Assembly: GCF_900163645.1 (NCBI RefSeq)
Contig: NZ_FUKM01000046.1
Location: 124,001-188,000 of the forward strand
DNA length: 64,000 nucleotides
Reading direction: 5' to 3'
Source: Halomonas citrativorans
GTDB lineage: Bacteria > Pseudomonadota > Gammaproteobacteria > Pseudomonadales > Halomonadaceae
How positions within the stretch are numbered: the first letter of the stretch is position 1; the number at the start of each line of letters is the position of its first letter. Made by a program: the position numbers and the translations under genes. Below are positions 27,593 through 37,088 of this stretch, piece after piece. The notes beneath the pieces were generated by a model. That model worked only from the letters and a program-made list of their open reading frames with translations, was not told the DNA's origin and ran no database searches.

Positions 27593-28980
27593 GGGGAATC
27601 TCCCAGAAGGCTTCCGTCATCGTCGCGCAAAGCGTCCTCCAGATCTTCCAACTGACGTCGGAATTTTTCCAAAACCAGCTCAATCTTGTTTGCCCAAAAC
27701 TCATGCTCCGGGTCACCCAAACTGATATTCAGGCGTTTGGTCAGCGTATTTTTTAGCCAACCCGCGACACGCCGAGAGACTTCTTCATGCCAATCAGATT
27801 GACGTCGTGCGGTTGCAAAATCGGAATCCAACTCGCTTCGCCCGGGGTCGAGCCAATAGCACTCAGCTGTTACTAATCGACACTCACTGTCTTTTGACCA
27901 GCCCGGCGCTAAACGATGAAGCTCATGGGTAAACATCAAAAGCTCATCGGATAACATTGCCGTTAGATCGTCGTGCAAATCTCTATCCTGATACGTTTTC
28001 CTTGGCGCTTTTCCAGACAAGGCGCGCCGCTCATCCTCTTGCATATTTTGTTTTATCCAACTGACTAAATCATTAACCAGTTGGCGAACCGGCGCTCGTC
28101 GGCCAAAGTGAGGTAGAGCCGACTCCGTGCGAAGCGGCGGGGTTACATCACGAGAAACCCAGCTCGGCGGGAGCGAGGCAAGCAGGTAGTTCTGCCCACC
28201 GCGCTCACTGTTGAGCTGGGAAATATTCTGTGGCTTGGTGCCACCCAGTTTTTGTACGGCCAAGTTAAGATAGTCACTGTAACCACCCTCGAAGGCAGCG
28301 CTATCACGGCGTGCCTTGCGCCCTGCCTTCGCATGCTCGCCAAAGCGTGCTTCGCTCAGCCGGGCATGAAACGGATGCGTTAAGGCGGTGGCATAAAGCG
28401 GCGCTAGTAGATGGTAGTTGGCATTATCAACAGGTTCGTCGCCCACCAGCCAGTACACCTGTTTACCCCGCGCATGTGAACTGGGTGTTCCTTTTGGCTC
28501 AACGATATTGGCAAAAGCGCACATCCACTCCTGCGCTTCTTCACTATTCTTGCTGAGCGCATCGACCAATTCACTATCCTGGTCAAGCGCCCGCTCCAGC
28601 AGCGAACGCCCCTGCCATTCAAGCTTGAGAAACTTGTAGACGTCCAACGCGGCGGCGTTGCCGACCACGTCGCCCTGAAAGTCACTAGGCAAGCAGTGGC
28701 TGCCGATCAAGCTGCCACGGTCGAGCGATCCGGGCTCCACATAGAGGTTGGTGCCCTTGGCATCCGGATGGACCGCCTTGAGCGAATGCGTGACGACCTG
28801 AAGCTGACTGACACGCCGCGCGGCATCGGCCAGCCAGGTTTGCGGAGCGAACTGTTCTTGCAGCTTGAGATAGGCGGGTTCGTCCGCTGCCAGCTTTTCT
28901 GTCTTGGTCGCAAAGCGGTTCTGAATGAAGTCATGAATAAGCACTTTAAGCGATAACGTTTCGTTTGGTGGTTCAGTCAT
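27589..28980 (-). CDS. cas8f: type I-F large subunit Cas8f (Csy1)
   Basis: 463 aa, usual length for Csy1. Diagnostic segments include VLIHDFIQNRF at the N terminus, THSLKAVHPDAKGTNLYVEP and FLKLEWQGRSLLE. It recognises the PAM and recruits Cas2-3. AAGGAGCGTT precedes the ATG, and 33 bases separate it from cas2-3. Its C terminus (LGDPEHEFWANKIELVLEKF) is intact. Confidence 0.95.
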   Translation of the reverse strand: MTEPPNETLSLKVLIHDFIQNRFATKTEKLAADEPAYLKLQEQFAPQTWLADAARRVSQLQVVTHSLKAVHPDAKGTNLYVEPGSLDRGSLIGSHCLPSDFQGDVVGNAAALDVYKFLKLEWQGRSLLERALDQDSELVDALSKNSEEAQEWMCAFANIVEPKGTPSSHARGKQVYWLVGDEPVDNANYHLLAPLYATALTHPFHARLSEARFGEHAKAGRKARRDSAAFEGGYSDYLNLAVQKLGGTKPQNISQLNSERGGQNYLLASLPPSWVSRDVTPPLRTESALPHFGRRAPVRQLVNDLVSWIKQNMQEDERRALSGKAPRKTYQDRDLHDDLTAMLSDELLMFTHELHRLAPGWSKDSECRLVTAECYWLDPGRSELDSDFATARRQSDWHEEVSRRVAGWLKNTLTKRLNISLGDPEHEFWANKIELVLEKFRRQLEDLEDALRDDDGSLLGDSP

Positions 28981-29013
28981 AACGCTCCTTTTTCCCCTGT
29001 TTTTAGTTTGAGT

Positions 29014-32000
29014 TTACTTTTTTCTCACAAACCCCAACGCAGGATGAAAGTGCCATCCGTAAGGGGCGTAGTCGGTTTTCAGTCGAATTCGGCCAAAGCG
29101 CTTGGCGCAGCGTTCAAGGCTCATGTCCATGGCGTCCGCTTGTTCTGTAAGAGCCGTCATATAGTCCGGTTCGTTCCAAGGCGTGATGCGCGGATTTTCC
29201 AGTAGCGTATCCGGCAACCGATCCAGTTCTCGCTCTGCAGGGGTCAGCTTCTCTTCAAGGCCGCTCTGTTCGATGCTGTAAAACAGGTAATCCTCTTCCG
29301 CCTCGTCCGGCATCAGCACAAATTCGCTCTCCTGAGCGTTATCTTCGCGAAACGGGGCGTGTTGTAGAGCAGCGGCGCTTAGCGTCATCGTGGCAGGCCG
29401 ATAGAAAAGATAAGCACCGAGATCGACCTTGGGCGCCTCGCCCCGACGCTTGCGTCGCCGCGCGCCTACCGGTTCTGCGCCCTCAACCATCAATGAGGCC
29501 AGGCGTGCGTGCTCCAGATCGACCAGCTTGCCAGCGGGATCAAGCGCCTCAGCGGGTGTCAGGCGTGGGCGTGAATCAATTGGGTCGATTTCATTTTTAC
29601 GCAGTAAGTCGGTGAGCCTGTGCGCACTTAATGGCCAGAATTGCTCGGTCTCAAAGCCTGGGTGGCTGAAAGCGGGTCGCCTTCCTTCAAGATGTTTCAC
29701 GTTGGTATCAAGCAGCGCGATATTGGGTTTACTGACAGCCGTTGGACGATGGCGGCGAACACGCCCAGCCAGTTGAATAATCGAGCGCATGGAAGACGGC
29801 TCAACGATAGCCCAATCGTAATCGTGATCGCGCCCTACCTCAGTAACGGGCGAGCCCAATACGATAAATAAGTGATCGGCTGCCTCGCCCTTTAACTGCG
29901 TTTGAATATCCGGCTGCGTAAAAACGCCCCATTCATCTCGGCGGTCCAGCACACGATCAAGCCGCGCCTCCAGCCGCGAGCGCAGCAGTAGTGGAAACTG
30001 CGAGTGGTAAACGCATAGATGAATCTGCTTTCCTTCGGGAATTTCGGATAGATAAAGCGCCTGCGCCACGGCGACCAGTGGCGCGATATTGGCCATGCGT
30101 ACCAGGCCGAAACTGACCCGTTTTTCACTTTGCGGATCCTGCGTGTGATGCACTTCGTGCAACGCGATGGCTTGGTCAATTACCGTTTGTGCCAAAGCGT
30201 CAGCGATGGCTTCCAGTGATGAAGGCGCCGAAAAAGGCACGAGGTAACCACGGCGTAGTGGCGGCTGCGACGCTAGTTTAGCAGCGCGCTTGCGGGCAAA
30301 CGTGTCGTGTGCGGCAACAAAGCGTGCGCCATCGACACAGCTTTCCTGTGTGCAGCTGTGCTCATCAAACCAGGCACAAACCGGCTCGACGGGTGCACCC
30401 GGCTCACCCCGGTGCCGCTGGTATTCAGCGCGGCCTTCCCGGTAGGCGTCAAAAAGGCCGCGAACCAGCGCAGGAGGCAGCGTGGCGGAGGAAAGCAGTA
30501 CCCTTGAACCCAACATGCCCGCCCAATAGACCAGCCTTGTAAGCGCGGGCAGATCAGCAATATCGAAGTCGTCCGGCTCATCCAGTACCAGGTCACTGCT
30601 CATCAGGCGCAGCATCGGAGCTATCTGATGGCCCCCACGCAGGCTTTCGGTGGCGGGTACCAGATGATCAATAGTGGAAACGAGAATGGGGGCACAGATG
30701 AGGGAGCGTGCGCGAGGGTCGGCCACCGCCTTGCTCAAGAGAGGATGCGCATCCACGTTGCCTTCGAAGTGAACATGGCTTTGCTCGTCTAACAAATCAG
30801 CCCGCGAATCCGAACCACCCTGCGACTGCTGGTGCTCGAACAGCGCACGGCTGGCGGACCCGCCCACACGTACCGCGAGGTCATCGCTGCCCAGCCCCAA
30901 GCGCTCACGGTAGGCTTGCCCCGTTTGCAGCGTCAGCGTGCGAAGCCCTAGAGCAATCGAAAAGCGTGCCCCAAGGTCAGGCTCGCTCAGGCCATAAATG
31001 ATGCGTCCGTTGGCAATCGTTTTGCCGCATCCAGTCGAGGCCATGTTGATACCGAAAAAACCCTGACGGTGACTTTTCTCACGCAGGCCTACGGCTAAAT
31101 CATACGCTTTATCCTGCCAGCGAAAACGCGGATTTTTACTACGGGCCTTGAAGCCTTTATGCCCCGTAATACCACTCATCGCCTTGGTCATATCAGGTAA
31201 GCGGTGAACAATTTCCCCCACCGCACGTGTCACACCCAGCAGATGCTCCGTTAATGGCTGGCTCATCTGGCGCTTGCCGTTAACCGTGGCCGTATTGGCA
31301 TACAGCGTTTTCTTCCAAGGTCCGGTTAGCCGCCCCATCCCCGCCAGGCTGGAGTAGTAATGATCCGCCAGCATCAGTGCCATACGGGCCAAGTGCATCA
31401 CGTAGGGAGACTCAAGCGGGGGCCGTGCAGGCTGTAGCTTCCCTAATTGGCGGGCCAAGCGCTGCGCCCGCTCGCGCCACGGTTTTTCCGTTACCGGTAA
31501 GCCGTGAAGAAAGCGCCAGTAAGGGGCTACGTCTTTCTCGGCAGCGGGTTCTACGCGCTCGTTCCAAGCGGCGGAAATAGCCTTTGGCAACGTTGGCAAA
31601 TTACCTGTATTGAGTGGCGCTTTGGCGCCTAGCCATTTCTGGTTGCCCTCATCATCGTAAGCGGGCAAGGCGGGAAGGCGGTGGTGACTGACGATCAGCC
31701 AACCAATCGCCGCTGCCACCGGGTGTAAACGGCCGAATGGCTGTACTTGCTCCGAATTAACCGGCGCGTCACACCGGAGGTTTTCAAGCCAGTGGGCGTC
31801 GTCTTCTTCCTCCAGGCTTTCAAGACGCGCTAGCCACGCTGCATCGTCATCTTCACCAACGAAAGCCTCCAGCAAGCGCAGCGATACCCACTCATGGCGG
31901 TAACGATTGCGGCCTTCAAGTTTGCCCTGCAAGCGAAGCTGAAAAGCCTCGCTGGCCTTACCCAGATCATGAAAGAGCGCGGCCATAGAGGCCAGAAGGT

Positions 32001-32337
32001 GAATCAACTGGCCGCTGTGCCAATCGTTCTCGTCTTCTGCGCGCAGGATATTACGCCGCGTGGTATTGGTCGGCGTAGCACCGCGCCGGTTGAACTTCGC
32101 GGCATCCCCCACTACCCAAACCAGCTCGCTGTGGTCGTGGCCACGAATCCAGTGGCAGGCCACGGCGGTGTTCTTTCGGGCGGATTTGCGCAGTAGTTTA
32201 CGCAGCGTATCAAGCCCCGCCTGAGTGATGGGCGTTTGCCAGGTGCGGTCGCCCCGGCGCTCGGCGAACTGGTCGAGAATGCGGCGGGTTTCTTTCAGCG
32301 CATTTTTATTGCACTGGGAAATCAGCAGCACGTTCAT
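29014..32337 (-). CDS. cas3: type I-F fused Cas2-Cas3 nuclease-helicase
   Basis: 1107 aa. Residues 1 to about 95 form the Cas2-like domain (MNVLLISQCNKNALKETRRI). The HD nuclease follows with H123-D124 in ALFHDLGKAS. The SF2 helicase has Walker A STGCGKT, the DEPD box in LVLDEPDDFD, LSSATL and the motif VI QLAGRVRRHR. The C-terminal domain ends near GFVRKK. It degrades targeted DNA and, with Cas1, integrates spacers. All catalytic motifs appear intact. The start overlaps the cas1 stop by ATGA. Confidence 0.96.
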   Translation of the reverse strand: MNVLLISQCNKNALKETRRILDQFAERRGDRTWQTPITQAGLDTLRKLLRKSARKNTAVACHWIRGHDHSELVWVVGDAAKFNRRGATPTNTTRRNILRAEDENDWHSGQLIHLLASMAALFHDLGKASEAFQLRLQGKLEGRNRYRHEWVSLRLLEAFVGEDDDAAWLARLESLEEEDDAHWLENLRCDAPVNSEQVQPFGRLHPVAAAIGWLIVSHHRLPALPAYDDEGNQKWLGAKAPLNTGNLPTLPKAISAAWNERVEPAAEKDVAPYWRFLHGLPVTEKPWRERAQRLARQLGKLQPARPPLESPYVMHLARMALMLADHYYSSLAGMGRLTGPWKKTLYANTATVNGKRQMSQPLTEHLLGVTRAVGEIVHRLPDMTKAMSGITGHKGFKARSKNPRFRWQDKAYDLAVGLREKSHRQGFFGINMASTGCGKTIANGRIIYGLSEPDLGARFSIALGLRTLTLQTGQAYRERLGLGSDDLAVRVGGSASRALFEHQQSQGGSDSRADLLDEQSHVHFEGNVDAHPLLSKAVADPRARSLICAPILVSTIDHLVPATESLRGGHQIAPMLRLMSSDLVLDEPDDFDIADLPALTRLVYWAGMLGSRVLLSSATLPPALVRGLFDAYREGRAEYQRHRGEPGAPVEPVCAWFDEHSCTQESCVDGARFVAAHDTFARKRAAKLASQPPLRRGYLVPFSAPSSLEAIADALAQTVIDQAIALHEVHHTQDPQSEKRVSFGLVRMANIAPLVAVAQALYLSEIPEGKQIHLCVYHSQFPLLLRSRLEARLDRVLDRRDEWGVFTQPDIQTQLKGEAADHLFIVLGSPVTEVGRDHDYDWAIVEPSSMRSIIQLAGRVRRHRPTAVSKPNIALLDTNVKHLEGRRPAFSHPGFETEQFWPLSAHRLTDLLRKNEIDPIDSRPRLTPAEALDPAGKLVDLEHARLASLMVEGAEPVGARRRKRRGEAPKVDLGAYLFYRPATMTLSAAALQHAPFREDNAQESEFVLMPDEAEEDYLFYSIEQSGLEEKLTPAERELDRLPDTLLENPRITPWNEPDYMTALTEQADAMDMSLERCAKRFGRIRLKTDYAPYGWHFHPALGFVRKK

Positions 32338-33308
32338 GGTTCACCGCTCCCTAGCGCTTGTGCCACGTCCTTGAGCGTGTCGATCATAAAGTCGAGGGAT
32401 TCAGTGCGCGTTAAGCGCTCAATACATGCTTGGCGAAATTCTTGTTCTTCATCACCGCGCATGGCGGAGATAAACGTCTGAGGCAAAATAACGGCGTCCT
32501 TGACTAGGTCTGCCACGTCAAACACCAAGCCGCCCCGGCGGGTTTTACCATGCAGTACGGCAAGGCCATGCGGAATGCCCAGCACCCACGTGGCGGTGGC
32601 GGCCAAGCCGTAGGCCAGATAGTTGCCGTGGTCGAGAAAGCGGTTGGCGGGGTCGGCGCCTGTGCCACGTTTGGCACGGGTGAAGTCGCCGTAATCGGTG
32701 GCATTAACCGCCAATTTAAAGAGCGTTTTGGTTAAGCGTGCTTCCAGCGTCAGTAAATCCACGGTACTGGGCGCTTGTGTGATCGCTTGGCGGTGGTGAT
32801 GAAGTGCGCTGTGTAGATGCTCCTTATCAATATTGAATCCAGCATCTTTCATTACGCGGTTTGTCCAAAGCGCTTCAATACGCGTTAAACGGGCTTGCTG
32901 GAATGCCCGAGCGGCGTTTAGGCGTTTTACATCGTCAAACCAGAAACGTACCCAATATTGTAGGTACTCGGTGGGCCGGTACTCGCTTTGCGGGGTCAGC
33001 CAGGCGACGTCTACATCGACTTCGTTAGCAGCGAACAGCGGCGTGCCACCGCCTCCGCAGAACCCAACCAACACGCCTGCCTTGGCCAGTTCACGCATGG
33101 CTGCCTGAGTGATAGAAGTGCCGGTGCCCAACAGTATCGAGGTGGTGTTGGCAATGGGGATGTTCCAATAGCGAGATTTGCTCCCTTCATCGGTGACATA
33201 TTCCACACGGCCGCCATTGACCAGCACCCGGCAGTGCTGCAAGTAATAAAGATTTGCACGCTTGGAGTGCAGGATAGTTTTTAGATCTGATGGTGAAAAA
33301 TCATCCAT
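32334..33308 (-). CDS. cas1: type I-F Cas1 integrase
   Basis: 324 aa. It opens with SPSDLKTILHSKRANLYYL; the Cas1 fold is clear in ANTTSILLGTGTSITQAAMRELAKAGV and VLHGKTRRGGLVFDVADLVKD, which holds the metal-binding His and Asp. It is first in the operon cas1-cas2/3-cas8f-cas5f-cas7f-cas6f. It should form Cas1-Cas2/3 complexes for spacer acquisition. The ribosome-binding site is weak. Confidence 0.96.
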   Translation of the reverse strand: MDDFSPSDLKTILHSKRANLYYLQHCRVLVNGGRVEYVTDEGSKSRYWNIPIANTTSILLGTGTSITQAAMRELAKAGVLVGFCGGGGTPLFAANEVDVDVAWLTPQSEYRPTEYLQYWVRFWFDDVKRLNAARAFQQARLTRIEALWTNRVMKDAGFNIDKEHLHSALHHHRQAITQAPSTVDLLTLEARLTKTLFKLAVNATDYGDFTRAKRGTGADPANRFLDHGNYLAYGLAATATWVLGIPHGLAVLHGKTRRGGLVFDVADLVKDAVILPQTFISAMRGDEEQEFRQACIERLTRTESLDFMIDTLKDVAQALGSGEP

Positions 33309-33461
33309 TACATGCGCCCTTTACTCTTTTTTACATCTAACCATCCTTCGCCTTTAAGCGCCATTGACCTTAGTCATACTTAGCGTCAGGCTTCCGCGAA
33401 AATCCCCTTCCAGTACATGCTACGCTTAATGCCATCCCCCTTTGATGACAGGACTTTCCCG

Positions 33462-34115
33462 ATGCGTTTACACCCTCTTTTAGGCGTACTGCTGTGCGTT
33501 GTGGCGCTACCAGCCTTGGCGCAACCCACCAATGAATGGGCGGGTTACGACGATGTATTTGAGCGCGGTGCTCGGCAGGCCAATGTGTGGGAGTGGGGTT
33601 GGACAGGTATTTATGGCGCAAGCCTTGTGGTGGATGCTTACCAAGCAAGCGAGGCAAGCGACCGCGATGACCGTTTTGATGCGCGGATCGGTGTGGTGAA
33701 ATCAGCATTGGCGCTTGGCGGGGTATTGTTGGATAGCCAGCCACACCAGGCGGCGTTGGCGCAGTATGAGCGTTTAAAAGCCCGTGGTGAGCTAAGCGGT
33801 GTGCAAGCGCTGGGATTGGAACTTGCCCAGGCCGAGCGGGCACGCCGTGGCTGGGGTGAGCGGGTGAACTCGCTGGTGATTAACGGCATTGCGGGCGGTA
33901 TTATTGCGGCCGATGGCCGCGAGCGTGACGGGGCGATGAACTTTGCCATGGGCATGCTGGTCAATGAGCTTCAGATTTGGACCCAGCCCAACCAGGCGTC
34001 TTCCGCTATTAACCGCTTTCAGCCTGCCCGCGTTTCGCTTGGCCCAGTGACGATGGACGGCGAGTATGCGCTGCTGGTCTCTCCCCAGCAGATTAGCGCT
34101 ACATGGCGTTACTAA
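33462..34115 (+). CDS. exported protein of unknown function
   Basis: 217 aa from the chosen start. A clear signal peptide (MRLHPLLGVLLCVVALPALA-QP) leads a mature protein of helical character with a small hydrophobic stretch (LVINGIAGGIIA). AGGAC lies about 9 bases upstream; an open frame from 33417 adds 15 residues that would bury the signal. No family recognised. It is divergent from cas1 with a 153-base gap, but has no visible link to immunity. Confidence 0.65.
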   Translation: MRLHPLLGVLLCVVALPALAQPTNEWAGYDDVFERGARQANVWEWGWTGIYGASLVVDAYQASEASDRDDRFDARIGVVKSALALGGVLLDSQPHQAALAQYERLKARGELSGVQALGLELAQAERARRGWGERVNSLVINGIAGGIIAADGRERDGAMNFAMGMLVNELQIWTQPNQASSAINRFQPARVSLGPVTMDGEYALLVSPQQISATWRY

Positions 34116-34208
34116 AACGCCCTGTGGATAAGTTACTTTGGGATGAGTGAGTAAGCGCGTTTGCCATTGTCACGCCGCAGTAAGCACGTAAAATATTCAG
34201 CAATTTTT

Positions 34209-34237
34209 TTGGCTTCGCCAATTGTTATGTTATAACT
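34209..34237 (+). promoter_or_regulatory. znu promoter with overlapping Zur-like operator
   Basis: TTGGCT (34209-34214) and TATAAC (34231-34236) are separated by 16 bases. The 7-1-7 inverted element TGTTATG-T-TATAACT (34223-34237) covers the -10 and resembles the gammaproteobacterial Zur box. Zinc-replete repression of the downstream importer is inferred. Confidence 0.6.
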
Positions 34238-34262
34238 TATTCTATTGTTAAGAGGGTACTCT

Positions 34263-34412
34263 GTGAGTCATCGCACACACCGCCATAACCGGGAGGGGCC
34301 TTGCCACTTCTCTTTAATGTCATTGTCGGCCACGAAACGGCTGCTATTGGTGACGATACCGCTTGTGGCGCTGTGGGCGCTGGTGGTGTGGGCTGGCGGG
34401 TGGCCCAAATGA
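34263..34412 (+). CDS. 49-aa His-rich single-pass membrane ORF upstream of znuC
   Basis: A GTG at 34263 follows AGAGGG by 6 bases. The frame begins with a His/Arg-rich stretch (HRTHRHN, plus CH nearby), then has a membrane helix (KRLLLVTIPLVALWALVVW) and ends GGWPK. Its TGA overlaps the znuC ATG at 34409. An internal ATG at 34317 lacks a ribosome-binding site. It may be a real small membrane protein or a leader that couples translation to znuC. A competing znuC start (TTG 34301 after GGGAGGGG) overlaps it in another frame. Confidence 0.45.
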   Translation: MSHRTHRHNREGPCHFSLMSLSATKRLLLVTIPLVALWALVVWAGGWPK

Positions 34413-35143
34413 GTCAGCGCACGTCATCACGCTTACAGCTTAAGAATTTGCACTTGGCCCAGGGGCATCGCACCGTGCTTGAGCATGTGGATGGCGATAT
34501 CAGGCCGGGGGCTATTACGGCGTTAATTGGTGCCAATGGGGCCGGTAAAAGCACTCTGATCCAGGCGATTATGGGCGAACTTCGCCCGGCAGGTGGCAAC
34601 GTAATATGCAGCGTTCCTTCTGAGCGCCGTGCCTGGCTGCCCCAGCAGTTGGCGCTGGATTTAACCTTTCCCATGAGCGTGGAAGAGCTGGTCATGACTG
34701 GGAGTTGGCCAAGCCATGGGGCACTGAAAGGCTACTGTGCGGTGCACTACCGTAAAGGTCGCGACATCATGGCGCGCTTGGGTATTTCGCACTTGGCTCA
34801 CCGCCCTTTAGGCGAGCTTTCCGGTGGCCAGCGCCAGCGGGCCTTGATTGGGCGTACGTTAATGCAGGAAGCCGAGCTGCTACTGCTGGATGAGCCTTTT
34901 GCCAACGTGGACAGCGACACGGTCGATATTTTAATCCGTATCCTGCGCCAGATGGCCGATGACGGTACGACGATTATTATCGTTCTGCACGATATGGACC
35001 ATTTGCGCCGCTTGGCCGATGAAATATTGATGTTAAACGGCGGCCATGCCCGCTGGGTGGCACCCAGTGAACTGCATCATCAGCAACTGCCCGCCCAGGC
35101 AGTCCCTTTTTCACTGGGAGAGCACCATGCTGGAACTGCTTAA
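34409..35143 (+). CDS. znuC: zinc ABC transporter ATP-binding protein
   Basis: 244 aa. Walker A GANGAGKST, the Q-loop AWLPQQLALD, signature LGELSGGQRQRALIGRTL, Walker B LLLLDEPFANVD and the switch His in IIVLHDMDHL are present. The group is the metal-type (ZnuC/MntB) family. The start at 34409 gives the usual short N terminus; TTG 34301 would add 36 residues but has a better Shine-Dalgarno. It overlaps znuB by 17 bases. Confidence 0.88.
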   Translation: MSQRTSSRLQLKNLHLAQGHRTVLEHVDGDIRPGAITALIGANGAGKSTLIQAIMGELRPAGGNVICSVPSERRAWLPQQLALDLTFPMSVEELVMTGSWPSHGALKGYCAVHYRKGRDIMARLGISHLAHRPLGELSGGQRQRALIGRTLMQEAELLLLDEPFANVDSDTVDILIRILRQMADDGTTIIIVLHDMDHLRRLADEILMLNGGHARWVAPSELHHQQLPAQAVPFSLGEHHAGTA

Positions 35144-36017
35144 TACGTGGCTGATTGCGCCGTTTGATTACGGCTTTATGCGCCGCGCGGTGGTCGGCGG
35201 GTTAGCGCTGTCCATTGCGGCCCCGCCCTTGGGCGTTTTTCTGGTGCTACGCGGCATGAGCCTGATTGGCGATGCCTTGGCGCATGCCATTATGCCGGGC
35301 GTGGCAATCGGCTTTCTACTGGCCGGGTTCTCGCTGCCCATTATGAGTATTAGCGGCGTCTTGTGCGGATTAATGGTGGCACTACTTGCCGGGGCAGTAT
35401 CGAAGATAGGCGGCCAGCGTGAAGATGCGGCCATGGCGAGCTTTTTTATTATCTCGCTGGCGGCGGGGGTCATGCTGATCTCTATGGGTGGCAGCAGCGT
35501 TGATTTAACCCATGTTCTGTTTGGGTCGATTTTGGCCGTTAACGCCACCGCATTACTACTGATTGCAGGCATCAGCACGCTGATTTTGGTGACCCTGGCC
35601 ATCATCTTCCGCGCACTGGTGGTGGAGTGTTTGGACCCGCTTTTTTTACGCGGCCAAAACCGCCGCAACGGCTGGGTGCATAGCGTGTTTTTAGCCTTGC
35701 TGGTACTCAACATGACGGCGGGCTTTCAAACGCTGGGCACGATGATGGCGGTGGGTTTAATGATGCTGCCCGCCACCGCCGCGCGTTTTTGGAGCAGGCG
35801 CCTTGAGGGGCTAATGGCCATTGCCGTTGTGATCGCCATGGTCGCCAGTACCGGTGGCTTGCTGCTCTCTTTTCATCTGGATATCCCCTCGGGGCCGAGC
35901 ATTATTCTGCTGGCCGGCGTGGGCTATCTTTTCTCGGCGATGTTTGGGCGCTACCACAGTCTGGCTGCCCGGCTAAGGCGTAAAACAGCCCCGCTCAGCG
36001 CTGAGGCATCTACGTAA
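35127..36017 (+). CDS. znuB: zinc ABC transporter permease
   Basis: 296 aa with about eight membrane helices. The ABC-3 family segment GVFLVLRGMSLIGDALAHAIMPGVAIG is distinctive. GGGAGAGCACC precedes the ATG at 35127. It forms the membrane channel with ZnuC. Confidence 0.9.
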   Translation: MLELLNTWLIAPFDYGFMRRAVVGGLALSIAAPPLGVFLVLRGMSLIGDALAHAIMPGVAIGFLLAGFSLPIMSISGVLCGLMVALLAGAVSKIGGQREDAAMASFFIISLAAGVMLISMGGSSVDLTHVLFGSILAVNATALLLIAGISTLILVTLAIIFRALVVECLDPLFLRGQNRRNGWVHSVFLALLVLNMTAGFQTLGTMMAVGLMMLPATAARFWSRRLEGLMAIAVVIAMVASTGGLLLSFHLDIPSGPSIILLAGVGYLFSAMFGRYHSLAARLRRKTAPLSAEAST

Positions 36018-36038
36018 CATCATTCAACAGGAGTCGGT

Positions 36039-37088
36039 ATGTCTTTACGGTTATCTTCGCGCTTATTGGTTGGTGTATCCGCCATGCTGGCACTGCCCGC
36101 GGCCATCGCAGCAGACCGCGTTCAGGTGGTGACAAGCATCTCCATCCTGGCCGATATGGTCGAGAACGTGGGCGGCGAGCACGTTGAAGTAACATCGCTG
36201 GTGGGGCCTGACGGTGATTCGCACGTCTACTCCCCTCGCCCAAGCGATGCACGCGCACTGACAGAAGCGGACCTTGTGGTGTTCAACGGCCTACTGTTCG
36301 AAGGCTGGATGGAGCGGCTCATTGAATCCAGCGGCTACAACGACGCATTGATAACGGCCACCGATGGCATTAACAAGCTCGACTACCATGATCATGGACA
36401 CGACCACGATCACGACCATGGGCATGACCATGATCACGGACACGACCAGGCGCATGGTGAATTTGACCCTCATGCCTGGCAGGATATGGCCCAAGCGCGG
36501 ATTTACGTTGCCAATATTCGTGACGGATTGATTGAGGCCGATGAAACTAACGCCGATGAGTACCAGGCTAACGCCGATAACTACCTGGCCAACATGGCAG
36601 AAGTCGATGCTGAAATTCGTGAGCTCATCAGCGAGATCCCGGCCTCGACCAGCGTGATTACTGGTCACGACTCCTTTGGCTACTTCTCGAATGCTTACGG
36701 CGTCAACTTTTTGGCACCTACCGGCTTATCGACCGAAGTAGAACCCAGCGGCGCCAGCATGGCCGAGCTGGTGGACGTGATCAACGACCAGAACGTACAA
36801 GCCCTGTTCCATGAAAACATGACCAATCCTGCGGTCATTCAGCAACTTTCTGAAGAGACGAGCCTGCCGATTGCCGGAACGCTGTATGCCGATGCGCTCT
36901 CTTCCGGGGGCGAAGCGAGCACCTACCTTGGCATGATGCGCCACAATGCGGTAGTGCTGCACGAAGCACTGGCCCAGCCGGGCCATGATGACCATGCGCA
37001 TGACGGCCACGACCATGCACATGACCATGACCATGACCATGACCATGACCACGGGCATGATCACAGCGAGCATAGCCATAGCCACTAG
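36039..37088 (+). CDS. znuA: zinc ABC transporter substrate-binding protein, His-rich
   Basis: 349 aa with a signal peptide ending AIAA-DR. Metal ligands of the cluster-A-I binding proteins are visible: His in GDSHVYSPRP, His in FDPHAWQD, His in TGHDSFGY and an acidic position in FHENMTNP. A His/Asp-rich loop (about residues 115-137) is the ZnuA hallmark. Unusually there is a second, longer His/Asp-rich run forming the C terminus (last ~35 residues), encoded by a CATGAC repeat. It delivers periplasmic zinc to ZnuBC. Confidence 0.9.
   Translation: MSLRLSSRLLVGVSAMLALPAAIAADRVQVVTSISILADMVENVGGEHVEVTSLVGPDGDSHVYSPRPSDARALTEADLVVFNGLLFEGWMERLIESSGYNDALITATDGINKLDYHDHGHDHDHDHGHDHDHGHDQAHGEFDPHAWQDMAQARIYVANIRDGLIEADETNADEYQANADNYLANMAEVDAEIRELISEIPASTSVITGHDSFGYFSNAYGVNFLAPTGLSTEVEPSGASMAELVDVINDQNVQALFHENMTNPAVIQQLSEETSLPIAGTLYADALSSGGEASTYLGMMRHNAVVLHEALAQPGHDDHAHDGHDHAHDHDHDHDHDHGHDHSEHSHSH
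37017..37060 (+). repeat. CATGAC-type hexamer repeat within znuA
   Basis: Near-perfect tandem copies of CATGAC encode His-Asp pairs at the end of znuA. Such repeats can expand or contract, so tail length may vary among strains. Confidence 0.7.

Noticed and set aside
33370..33843. A 157-codon minus-strand frame
   Set aside because: It is antisense to the exported protein and lacks a plausible start.
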